Below, piece by piece: positions 23,683 through 36,087 of a DNA stretch of 64,000 bases. The notes below the pieces were generated by a model. The model did not search any database, had not been told where the DNA came from, and was given only the letters and a program-made list of their open reading frames with translations. The stretch spans positions 3,317,365 through 3,381,364 of the forward strand of contig ML058492.1 of assembly GCA_003013855.2 (NCBI GenBank), read 5' to 3'. The DNA comes from Liriodendron chinense (lineage: Eukaryota > Streptophyta > Magnoliopsida > Magnoliales > Magnoliaceae). Numbering within the stretch: position 1 is the stretch's first letter; the number at the start of each line of letters is the position of its first letter. The translations under genes and the position numbers were made by a program.

Positions 23683-26600
23683 CTGCAGAGAGAGTAGTTA
23701 ATAAAGGAGAGAAACAATGCTGTGTAATCAATTATTGAGTGTGAAGAGAAACTAATAAGAGATATTTCTCATGGATATTCGTACATGCTCAAAGATGCTG
23801 AGCAAATTGCGTGAGAAGGAGAAGGAGAAGAATGATGAGGAAACAAGAAGGTGGAGGAGCGGGAGCGGGAGCAGGAGGAGAAAAAGGCAAGAGAAGAGAA
23901 GCAGAAGAAGAAGAATGAGGCGGCAGTGGTGGAGATGAAAAGGAGGTGAGGTAGAAGGAGGAGGAGAAGCAGAAGATACAGAAATATATGAGATTGTGAC
24001 CACTTTTTTTTTTCTGAACAAAGAAACAAAGATATTTTCTCATATAGTATCACAATCTAACTAAACAAAACACCTGTTTTACGAACGCATATATCTATTA
24101 CATGTTTAATGTTATGGTAACTTTTACAACAAGAACTTTCAGGATTGCTACTAGGATTTTTTTAGTATTGCAGAATAAGGTTTACCTTCCAAGGGGCCAG
24201 ATAGGCAGAGATATTAGTTGGGCAATGGAACTAAAATCTTTTCATGGCCTCAGCAGGAAGGAAATTGATGAGTGATGCGGGACAGCATAGGCATTGTACA
24301 AAAAGATGGTTCCTTATCATCTCCGTTGACGGTATTGGTACATCCTCTTTGTTTTTTCCTCCTTTTTTTAGGTTTTTTTTTTTCAATGGTGACGAGAATT
24401 TATTGCAAAAAGACAAAAAATATTGAAAAAAAAAAACAGAGAGAAACTAGAGGGTGGGAGGATGATGAGAAATCATCCACTATTAAGGAATCCACTCCCC
24501 CAGTAAATACAAGGCAAAACCAAAAGCAAAAATACAAGACTAGGATCATGCAGAAGAGAATTGTAAACAGAAGCACTAACTGGGAGGGACTCCCGAGTTG
24601 AGATCCAGTAAAGACATGGCCCGCTCTGAGAGCATAGATCAAACTCTTCTTTTAGAAACACTCCCTTATTTTCAAAAGAACAAAAGAAATGCATATCCTC
24701 GCTCCGTTGCTACTCAGGGGGACAAAAGCTAGAAATATCAATAGGTAAAAGGAAATAAAGAGGAGGACTAGTTTCGATTACTCTTAATCTTTTGCATCCT
24801 TGCTTTTTAAACACAATTTCCTAGCTTTTCCTCCTCTTCCTCATCCTCTTCCTTGCTGCCTCCTCCTTGGAGACATCCTTGCTTTTACAAGACGAGCAGC
24901 GTCCTACTACTCTCCACCCTGCCTCCTTTTGAAACACCCTCACTCTTACAAGCAGTATCCTAGCTCCTCAAACCTTCTCTTCAGAAACATCCTTTGCTTT
25001 TACAGGACATGTCATATCTTCCTCTTTGAAAACATCCTTTCCTTTACAAGACAAGCTGCTGCCTCCTCCACATTATCATCATCACCACACCAACACCAAC
25101 TTAACAAGTCAGAGATTCCTCTACATTGTCATCATCACCAACACCACCACCATAGCAAATGAGTGACTCCTGCACATTGTCATGTCATCATTGTTCCCCA
25201 CTAACAGCAACTAGCAAATGAGCAGCTTTGGAAAACATATCACCATCAGAGCCACACAATTGGTTGGTTTTCCTTTGTTGCATGTGTGGCTATTGCCTAT
25301 TATTTTAGTTTTAACCTTTCATTTCCAGGAAAAGTGGAGAGGCTACTACCAGTGGTTGTTGCATAAAGATTTGGTAGGAGGTTAGGACTAGAAAGAGACT
25401 CAGACCCTGGGTAATTAGGAGGGCATGTATATTGTTGTGAAATTCAGGTAAAAGGAAAAAATACTGGCCTTGGGAATGATGAAGAAAGGGAAAGGCTGTG
25501 GATACAAATGATAAACCAAAAGAAGTGTGGAAGTACATGGTAAAATCAAATTAGATTGATTAGCCAGTGTTTTCAACAGAAGTTTGCAGGCAAAAAATGC
25601 CAAGGGGAGATGCACAAAGTTGCACCAAGCCACCAACTATGAGGGGATCAAAACTTACAAGTCACAATGTAGAGCTATGAGAGAGGTGGAGGAGCAAAAA
25701 GTAAGACAAGAAACAACATTGTCAGCGTATCAATTTAGCTTCAGGCTAGGAGAAGAAAATTTGAAGCCCTTTTCTTACTCAGTTATTGATGGAAAAGTAC
25801 AAAGAAACAAGGTTGTTACGTATCGGTAACAATGGCCATAACGGTCACCACCGTCACCGATACAGAGTATTGGTGTAACGGCCGATACACCCCTATATCG
25901 GTTGATTTATTTTTATTTTTATTTTCCTCAAAAAATTCTGGAGAAATAACCAGAAAATCCAAAAAAAAATGTAAATATTCCAAATATTTCATTTTTTGTT
26001 TTGAACATGTTTATGGTAATGCAACGGTCCACTCTTTGGTAATATTGTATCGAGTTGTCTGATGAATTTATAAACCTGACAACCCAGGATTAACTACAAA
26101 CCTTCTATGTTTAATTTTCCATGATAAATTTGTTAGAATAAATGTAATACCAAAACATCTCACATTTGCAGGTTTTGCTATTATCTATAGTACTGGTGTG
26201 TTACATACCTCGCAACTCATGTACAGTTCATTTCAACATACGGAGTCTAGAGACTTTTGTATCCTATTATGTAATTCGCATACCTAACAATTTGATATCA
26301 TTTCCCCCAATAAATCTTAAGGAAAAAAAAAATGAAATTATATTCAGGTATATAGTGTTGTCAATTTGGGGCTAATTTGGTGGACCACTCAATGCTCCAA
26401 ATCAGCCTAAATTCATGCAATCTATTGGCACTTATCCCAATAATGGATCGGTGTACATTTATTGGACGGTGAAGAATGAAAAATATCAAATGGTCCTATT
26501 TCAAAAAACAAGTGTCTGCAAATTAATAGTTAAAATCGTTCAAACAATTTGATTTTGGGATTGTGACTTAGCAACAACAGTCCCATAATTCAATTGGTTA

Positions 26601-29391
26601 ATTTTGAATTAATATATGCCTCATGTACAATTTTCTAGGGCCCACCTCGATTATGTGTTGTATATCCACGTTGTTCATCCGTTTTAGCAACTCAGTTTAG
26701 GGCCATGGTCCAAAAATGAGGCAGATCCAAATCTCAAGTGGACAACTAGTGTGTGGGCCCACCTCGATTATGTGTTGTATATCCACGTTGTTCATCCAGT
26801 TTTAGCAACTCAGTTTAGGGCATGGTCCAAAAATGAGGCAGATCCAAATCTCAAGTGGACAACTAGTGTGTGAGTTCCTGAACATGGGGCATGTTGTATA
26901 TCCATGTTGTCGATCTGTTTTGCCTACTCATTTTAAGGCATGGTCCAAAAAATGAGGCAGATTCAAATCTCTGGTGGACCATACAATAGGGAAATAGTTG
27001 TGATTAAATGTCCACCATTAAAAACTTCCTAGAGTCCACTCTAGTATTGATTTGCCATCCAACTTGTTGATTAAGTCACACAGACTTGGATGAAGTGAAA
27101 ACACAAATATCAACTTGATCCAAAACTTTTGTGGCCCCGAAGAAGTTTTTAATGGTGGGCATTCAATAACCATTGTTTCCTGTGGTGGTCCACCAGAGAT
27201 TTGGATATGCTTCATTTTTGGGCTCATGCCATAAAATGATATGGCAAAATGGATAGATGGCGTAGATAAAACGCATCCATCATGGTGGGGCCCACAAAGC
27301 ACCATATAATAGCGACTACGTCTAGGGGTGTCAATGGGCCGAGCCAAGCTCTGTCCAAGATCGGCTGCCTCTCTCAACATATGCCCAAACCCAACTCGGA
27401 CCCTTGATGGGCCACAATAGTCTAGCCCAAACCCAGCCCAAGATACAAATGCAGGGTTCGGCCCGAACCCAAACCTAGCCCCAACCCAGCCTTTCACATG
27501 GAGAGAAATTATCCTTTAATCCCATGCTTTTCCATTCATGAAAAAAAAAATCATCAACATTAGAGAATAAAAGGAATTTTAAGAGGGAGATGGATTTTTA
27601 GGAAAAATGTGTGTAAATTTTAAATTTTGAAAGGAGAGAAAATATTTTAATTTAAATTTTAAATTAAAAAATATATTCGGATCGGGCCGGGTTGTCGGGC
27701 TTTTGAACAGCCTAGTCCAAGTCCGGCCCATTGGAAAAACAGGCTTATACTTTAGGCCCGAACCCGACCCACGGACCTGATACTCTAGTCCAAGCTCGGA
27801 CCAGGGCAGGGCAGGCCCGAAAGCCCGTCGGGCCAACCCGGTCCTTTGACAGCCCTTAACTACGTCGGTAGGTTTCGTGTGGGTGAGGCCCTGAGTATAG
27901 GGCCCACCTCAATGTATGTGTTGTATATCCATGCCGTATATCTGTTTTTCCAGCTCATTTTAGGGCACGGTCCCAACAATGAAGCAAATGCATACCTTAG
28001 GTGGACCACACCAAAGGAAAAAGTGGTCATTGAACACCCACCATTAAAACTTCCAAGGGTTCAACGTAATGTTTATTTTCCATCCAACCTGTTGATAAGG
28101 TCACATGGACCTAGATGAGAGGGAAAAACACAAATAGCATCTTGATTGAAACCTGTGGCCCCCAAGAAGTTTTTAATGATGGGAATTCAATCCCTATCGT
28201 GCGGTCGCTTAAGATTTGGATCTGCTTCATTTAAGGGGAGCATGCCCCAAAACAAGATGGAAAAACTGATGTACGGCACGGATATGCAACACATGCATCA
28301 AGGTGGGCCCCACAAAATAGTGCAAGTGCACTTAACGTCAAACACCGCCGGAGTTTTAAAAGAAAAAATTAAATGCGGTTGTAAAACAGCCACGTAACCC
28401 TTTCTCATTTAAAGAAAAGAGGGGAGGGAATAAAGAAAAAAGAGCAGAGAAGAGAGGGGGGGGGGGGGGGGGGGGGGATGAGGACTAGGACAAGGAATCG
28501 CAACCGCAGTAACAACAACTGAAGAAGAAGAAGGTGAGTTTTTTTTTTTTTTAGTCTTTTTTCCTAAAAATCGCACTTACAGGGTAACGGCCATTATGCC
28601 TCATAACCAGTGTTGTCAAATCTTACAATTTACAATTTGAGTCGAATCTTAAGCAAAACGATTTGAATCCCTTTTTATATGAATTTTGCGATTTTATGAT
28701 TTGAATCCAACGATTTATGATTCAAATTATACCTGTTTTCTTCTATTTTAAGCACCACTCGGCTTTCATTGTGTTTTTAAATTGGTGGAGGCTTTAAGAA
28801 TCATCTAGAAAAAACTTTTCAAAAAAAAAAAAAATTTAGAAAAGGTAAATTATTTTATTTTGTTCTTTTATAAAAGATTAAATGATATATATTCTCTTTA
28901 ATGTTAAATCGTAGAGAATTTTTTTTTTTTTCTTAATTTTTAACTCATGGAAACACTAAATTGATGTATGAATTATCTGGAATATTTTTATGGATGGTTA
29001 AGATCATGTTGATACACACACACACACACGCACGCACACACACACACACACACACGCACAAAGAGAGAGGGAGAGAGGCCTGCTCTCCTGCGCACCTTTG
29101 CACACATGTCAGGGGCACAAAATCCGAACAGACCATATGATGCAGCACCCCTTGAAACCCTACCGGACCAACTTTCGGCCTGATCCAAAACTCAGGTGGG
29201 CCATAGCAAGGATAGGCAAATCAAGGGAGGAAACTATTTCTGCTTGCCATGGCCCACCAGAGTTTTTTATCAGGTTGAAAATTGGACCCCAAGGGTTTCA
29301 AAAGGTGCCGCATCACATAGACCGTTCAGATTTTGTGTCCCTGACACGTGTGCTCAGGTGCGTAGCTGAAATGGCGCGCAAGTGAGCATTT

Positions 29392-29480
<89 letters not shown>

Positions 29481-31437
29481 GGAATGATGGTTAGAAATCA
29501 AAATATCTTTTTCCGTCAGTCTATGGAATTAAATGCCACTTTTCCAATGCGATTCTACATTCAAGAAAGGTAACAACTAACAAGAACATAAATCATTAAA
29601 AGGATCCTTGCATGTTTTCTAAGGAAAATTTCTTGAAAGACGAAAAATAATAATAAGAAGAATCATTTAATTTTTAAGCAATGACATGTCATGATGTGCT
29701 GTAGTTTTTAATTTTTTTCTAATTTATTTATGTTTTCATATTTTTAAGAAAATCATAAAAAATTCTTACGATTTACAATACGATTTGTGATTTCGATACG
29801 ATTCAACCAATATTGCGATTTGCGATACAATAACGCTTTTGACAACATTGCTCATAACGACCATTGAGCTTTCCAATTTTCAAGGGTCACTTATTTGACC
29901 TCGTATTGTGTACTGTTACCATTACATAACAGCTGATACAGGCGTAACATAACCATTTTTTAACACCTTAGGTCGAATCCACACATGGCACCTGGAGAAG
30001 GCATACTATAAGATGGAGGTTGTGTAGTGGGTGATGAATAGGAAAGGACTTCTTGGAAAGACATTCAATCATCAATACATGCATGAGGGTGTTCTTACAA
30101 GACTGAGAACAACTTGTCATGAGAGAGTGAATTTTGAGTAGAAAACAGTCTTCATTAGAGTAATGAATTACACCTTCACCTATTTGGAAATTGTTGTGCA
30201 TGAATTAACTAGTGCCCACTGCCTAGGATGAGATCCCTTGCGTATGTCCTTTGTCAATGACGTGCTTCCAGTAGTGTATTAAATAGCGTTGGTAGCGTAT
30301 GCTATCTAGAGTAGCACTACCAAATAGCGTAAATCCCCTGTAGCGTATGCTACGGATAAGTAGCGTGTAGTGCTACGCTGCACCTTTTTTTTTACTTTTC
30401 TTCGTTAAAAATTGTGGTAAACTCATATTTTTAAAAAGCTTATATTATAAAACCAGCAACTAATACTACTGTATTGATTTTATTATTAAAGAATGGTGTT
30501 TATTTGATAAAACGTGTGTTGAACTCACACTCCAAGAATGTCCTAAACTTAATTTAAAAAGGAATCGAGATAGGGTTTTCGAAAACCCCTTGGAGAGCCC
30601 TAGCCGACGCAACTTCATCTCCCCCTCTTCGAATCTTTCGATTAAAAGGCCATCGAAGGGGCTTCTTTGGCCGATTGTTGGAGCCTACAAGGAGGTTCGT
30701 TTGGTGTATTTTCACGATCATTGGAGAAGAAATGAAGAAGAAATCAGATTTCTCCAATTCCGGTTCCGAACGGCTATGGAGCTTCAATTTTCAGAGTTTT
30801 CATTGATTGAATCTCCTCTTGAGCCTGCAATAGGTATGTTCTTCCCCATAGTGAGTTTTTTTTCATGTACAATGAAAATAATTATTTTTTTTTTCATTTT
30901 TTTCTTTTTAAAATGCCAGTTACTGTGCATTTTTTGTTGTTTATCATTTTTTTTCAATTCTTCTTCAATATCTATGTGGCCATGCATTGTTTTCTATGGT
31001 GTGGCCCACGTGGGGCCCATTGAAGTGTGCATGGGTGGATGTGCATTGTTTTCTATGGTGTGGCCCACATAGGGACCATTGTGGTGTGCGTATGCGTGGA
31101 TGTGAATTGTTTTCTATAGTGTGGCCCACATGGGGACCACTATGTTGTGCGTATAGGTGTCTGTACATTGTTTTTTATGGTGTGGCTCACGTGGAAACCA
31201 CTATAGTGTGCATATAGGTGGTTGTTCATTGTTTTCTATGGTGTGGGCCCACATGAGGACCACTGTGGTGTGTGTATGGGTGACTGTGCATTGTTTTCTA
31301 GTCCATCATGTGGGCCACCACTCTCTTATGATGGTTTTTCACATGTTAATGTTGATATTTGTGATTCACTGATTTCTAAGTTTGACTTGTGAATTAGTTT
31401 TTTAGTGTAGTGAACTAAAGAGAGAAGAATGTCTGAT

Positions 31438-31474
<37 letters not shown>

Positions 31475-34400
31475 TTTTCTTGGAAATAGGTGGCCAATAA
31501 TCCTCTTGGAGAATCTCATAAAAATTATGCGCATTGCAAATTTTGTGGTCAAAGGTGTACGGGAGGCGTGACTCGCCTAAAGAATCACTTGGCCAAAACC
31601 CACAATGGTATAAAGTCGTGCCCGAAAGTGACGGAAGAAGCCAAGGAAGAGTGTAGAAAGGTTATAAAAGAATATCATGACGGAAAAAATAAAAGAAATG
31701 AGGTGTTTCGAGATATAGGGAGAGGGAGATCAACATATATTTCCGATTCTACAAGTGATAGCATCAGTGTGGGTAATGAGGCTTTCATTGGCAGCCAACT
31801 TGGCAATGGATCTTCTGATAATCAACCAATGGCAAGAGCAAGGGGTCCTATGGATCAGTTTGTTAGCAGTGAGCAACGTCAATCCACATTGAATTCAGGG
31901 TGGAAGAAGGAAGAAAGAAAAGAAGTATTCAGGGTGATTGGAACGCTTTGTCATGGGTGGTCATTCAACCTGTGCAATAGCCCGTACTTTTCAGCATTGT
32001 GTGAGGGTATTGGAAAGTTTGGACCAAGGTTGAAGCCACCATCCATGCATGAGATGAGGACATGGATACTAAAAGAGGAGGTTGCTAATATTGATAGTTT
32101 AATGAAAGCATATAAAGATTCTTGGAAAACTCATGAATGTTCAATTATGTCTGTTGGTTAGACGGATGGAAAGAATAGAAGCATCGTTAACTTCTTGATT
32201 AATTCTCCGGTCGAAACAATGTTTTACAAGTCTACTGATGCTTCGGATTCAATAAAAGATGGAAATTTATTATTTAAATATCTTGATGAAATTTTGGAAG
32301 AAATTGGGGAAGAAAATGTGGTCCAGGTTATTACCAGTGTTTTAAATAGCTACGCTATGTAGCGTGTAGCTTACGCTACATAGCGTAGCTTAGCCTAAAC
32401 GCTACGTAGCTCATGAAAATAGCTTAAGTTGCATGTAGCCTATGTTGCATGATTAATTTGGGTATGCTACGCACTACATAGACTATGCTACACGCTACAT
32501 AGCTCACATTACAAGTCATTTTTCACTATAACATTAAAATCAATAATGTTTTTAATGATTTGTTACATTTTTCTATTTCAATGAAAAGTCATTAGTCTTT
32601 TCAATGCTTTTAGTACTAAAATAATATAAGAAACAGTTTTAAATCAGTTTTGTTGCTCTTTCTTCACTTTCAAACTTAATAATCAGCCCTTACTATTACT
32701 TTAGATTGCATTTAGTTGCACCAAATATCATGAAAATTTGTTAAATTTTATTATTAATCATCCAATTGGGTGCAACCAAGTGTAACCTTGATTAAAAATC
32801 TAAGTAGCGTGTAGCTTACGCTATACGCTATGTAGCTTATGCTTCACGCTTCAGAGGGGTGAAGGCTATGCTACATGCTATTCACTATTTAAAACACTGG
32901 TTATTACAGATAAAGAGTGCTAGGAAGAACCTGATGGATAAGAGGAAAATGATATATTGGACTATGTGTGCTGCATACTGCATAGATCTAATGTTGGAGG
33001 TTATCGGAAAAATGAAAATGTATTCTGAAACGCTTGAAAAGCCAAGGACAGTGACCTTTATTTATGGGCATGGAATTGTATTGAGCATGATGAGAAGCTT
33101 CACGGATAATAATGAGCTTCTACGGCCAGCAGTGACACGCTTTGCAAAAGTGTACCTCACCTTCTGAAGTATTTACGAGCAAAAGAATGGTCTTATAGCC
33201 ATGTTCGTGTCAGAACAATGGTGTTCATTTTCTTAGGCTAAAAGACCAGAAGGAATAAAGGTACGGGCTATTATAACATTTGATCAGAACTTTTGGCCAA
33301 ATGTTGCCTTATGTGTTAAGAGCACCATGCCTTTGGTAAGTGTTTTAAGAGGAGTAGATTCAGAAGAGAGGCCAACAATGAGATTCATTGTATGAATTGT
33401 TGGACTCGGGCCTCGGCAAAGGAAAAGACCGCATTTAATTGCAATAATGTAAAAAAGAGATACGTTCTAATTTGGAACAAAATAGATGAGAGATAGACTC
33501 CCTCCTCGGCTTCATCGTCCTCTACGTGCAACTGGGTACTATTTGAATCCTCAAATAAGTTCTCTACACACCCTGAGATTAAGAGGGGGGGGGGGGGGGG
33601 GGTTTGAGTGCATGGATAGGATGATCTCCGGTGATGAGCATGCTAATGCTGATATTCAGTTGGATGAATATGACAAGAGAAGAGCGGATTTAGGCTCTCG
33701 CCTAGCACTAGAAACCATGACAAAGCGTTCCCCAAGTAATTTATAATTTTATATTTTGATACTTTCATTTTTATGTAAATTATATTTCTATAATTGGTGA
33801 AAGCATTTCATCAATTTATAACTAATTTGTGTGGCTGATTGGTGGGAACGCTTTGGAGATAGAACTCCACAGCTTACGAAGTTTGCAATACGAGTTTTAA
33901 GCCTCACATGCAATGCTTCTGGCTATGAGAAGAATTGGGGTGCTTTTGAGTAGGTAACTTTTGTACCATTCGATATTCTAGATTGATTAATTTTTATTTA
34001 GTAGATTATCAAGTGTTTGATAATTAATTGACATAGATCATCATATGTCAGAGAAAGCTCAACTCTCTAGTATATGTGATGTATAATATGAAACTGAGAG
34101 AAAGAAGCATGAAGAGGAGGGCGGCAATGGATCCTCTAGTGGTGGACCACATTGCTTTAAATGATGAATGGATTACTAAGAAAGAAGATCCTATTCTCCC
34201 AACTAATCCATCGTAGCTCGAAGATCAAAATATGGCCTTTGATATTAGTGCCATTGCAACCATTCTGGAGTCTTGATGACCTAGCTGACAGCAATGCACA
34301 ATCAACATGTAATATTTTTGGAGTTTGCCCCCCACCTTCCTCAAACAAAAGAAAGGCAACTGATTTAAGTTAAGTGCTTTTAGTTATAGACTAAGTTGCA

Positions 34401-36053
34401 TAAAAAAAATTCACAAAGAAAGTAAAAGACCAATGAATCTCTTTCTTTAATGTGTAGGTGGTCCCAAGGGACGATTTCTTACTACTATAAGAGAGGAAGG
34501 AGATATAGGAATGAATGGTCATGGCGTGGATGATGTAGATGTAGATGCAAATGCAGATGCTGATGATGAAAGGCTTAAAACCTGGTAACAAAATGAATGA
34601 GGATGACAATGATGATGATGATGATGATCTATTAGAGATGCAGATGACCTTTAGACACTAGAGTCTAGAGACTATTAATTGAGAATTTGAGATTTTCAGG
34701 AATGTGACATTTGTATTGTACTTAATGCTCCTTGCCCATGGGATTTTTATTTTGCTGCTTTTTTTCTTACCATTTATCATATTTTTCTTATTTTTAAATT
34801 AAAAAATAGAAGTATTGTGTAGCATATGCTACACGCTACACTATTTTGCTACATGCTACGGAGGGTTGAACGCTACGCAACACGCTACCACTATTTAAAA
34901 CATTGGTTGGACTAGAGACGGATCAAGGTTAAATTTAGGGCTCTCAATGGGTCGGATCTGGATCGGATACAGTTGGATCCGGCCCCAAGTCCGAAAATCT
35001 GTAGCCGGAATCGGATCGGATTCGGATCCAACTCGGATTCAAAAGGTGATATCCATATCCGATCCACTTATAAATAGCCAAATCCATTTCCGATCCAAAA
35101 ATTCATATAGCCATCGAATTCGGGTCAAATCTAGGTCTAAATCCACCGCATCACAAATCTAAAAATATATAAGATAATATATCCTTGGGGTCCACAACGA
35201 TGTTTATATGCCATCCATACCGTTCATAATGTCATTCTTACTGGGATGAACTGAAAACACAAATATTAGCCCGGTTCAAAACTTTTGTGGCCCCACAAAT
35301 ATTTCAACCGGACGTTCAATCCTCACGTTTTGACCCATTTGAGTCTTGGATCAGGCTCATTTTTGGTAGCACGTCCTAAAATGACCTCACAAAACGGATG
35401 GCTAGGGTGGATTTCTCACAAACATCATGGTGGGCCCCACCTAAGTTCCTAGTGCAAGAACTTCCTCTCTCTCTTTCGAAGGAAATCCTTGCTTGCGGGA
35501 GTGAATTAGGTTAGTGGGTGTTACCCCTATTGTGTGGCCCACATGGGTGACATTTTGTATATCCACGCTGCCCATCCGTTTCTCCAGCTCATTTTAGGAT
35601 GGGGTTTTAAAATTATACAAATCCAAATCTCAAGTGGACCATACCACTGGAAACAGTGGTGATTGAGTGCCCCACCATTAAAAATTCCAAAGAGCCCATC
35701 GTAAGGTTTTATTAGTGTTTATTTGCAATCCAACCTCTTGATAATGTGAAGAAGATCTAGATGAAGGGGAAATATAAATATTAGCTTGATCAAAAACTTG
35801 TGGCCCAAAAAAAGTTTTTCATGGTCGTTCATCAATGTTTCTGGTGGTATGGTCCACCTGAGATTTAGATCTTCTTAGGGTTTGGTATCACGTCCCAAAA
35901 TGAGATGGAAAAACATATGGATGGCGTGGATATATACACAATACATCAATATGGGCCCCACACGGTTAGGGTACCACACACTAAGCTTTAGCCGCGTAAC
36001 AGCTAATACGCTCTCGTTGCTTGCCATTCTGGGAGATTCTTGGAGAAATTCTC

Positions 36054-36087
<34 letters not shown>

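Larger units (their letters stand above)
28608..29850. mobile_element. hAT-type element, TIR CANTGTTGTCAAA, 8-bp duplication CTCATAAC
   Basis: 1243 bp, flanked by perfect CTCATAAC at 28600-28607 and 29851-29858. Begins CAGTGTTGTCAAATC and ends GCTTTTGACAACATTG. Subterminal ACGATTTGNGATTNGATACG motifs occur at both ends. There is no transposase frame. It contains an AC run, a TA run, and a nested fold-back MITE. Confidence 0.85.
31490..34640 (+). pseudogene. hAT transposase (BED zinc finger, DUF659, hAT C-terminal dimerisation), broken
   Basis: hAT transposases excise and reinsert DNA using an RNase H-like core. Visible in order: BED finger CKFCGQRC..HLAKTH (31530-31600); DUF659 (SALCEGIGKFGPRLKPPSMHE to about 32150); TDGKNRSIVNFLINSP (32160-32210); CAAYCIDLMLEVIGKMK (about 32960-33020); FWPNVALCVKSTMPLVSVLR (about 33290-33350); LHRPLRATGYYLNPQ (about 33500-33550); FAIRVLSLTCNASGYEKNW (about 33880-33940); LNSLVYVMYNMKLRERS (about 34050-34110); then an Asp-rich tail. 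Breaks: TAG at 32159-32161 where the family has Trp in DGWTDG, a 565-bp MITE insertion at 32335, a frame change after it, and an amber stop just after the NWGAFE motif. Introns may explain some gaps downstream. Not functional as it stands. Confidence 0.85.
30269..34905 (+). mobile_element. hAT element with decayed transposase gene
   Basis: Left end CAGTAGTGTATTAAATAGCG and right end (reverse complement) CAATGTTTTAAATAGTGGTAGCG resemble the CAGTGTTTTAAATAG TIR. Subterminal TAGCGTATGCTA-type motifs crowd both ends. Between them lies a BED finger/DUF659/dimerisation-domain transposase. The 8-mers outside (CGTGCTTC and GTTGGACT) do not match, so the target duplication is lost or the left end is displaced. 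It carries a 62-bp minisatellite and a nested hAT MITE. Confidence 0.7.

Noticed and set aside
23549..23731. Separate 60-residue membrane protein
   Set aside because: The part after 23682 is preceded by an AG acceptor and completes the p24 C-terminus in phase; the upstream residues are intron.
24800..25162. 120-codon open frame in p24 intron 3
   Set aside because: It tracks a C/T-rich degenerate tandem repeat with no family similarity.
29382..29573. Open frames of alternating Tyr-Ile across TA runs (also 61476-61759)
   Set aside because: Pure dinucleotide repeats have no stops in some frames; there is no coding evidence.
30590..31072. 160-codon open frame in the hAT 5' region as a coding exon
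   Set aside because: Its second half runs through the 62-bp minisatellite and T runs; the first half could be an exon, but I see no domain.
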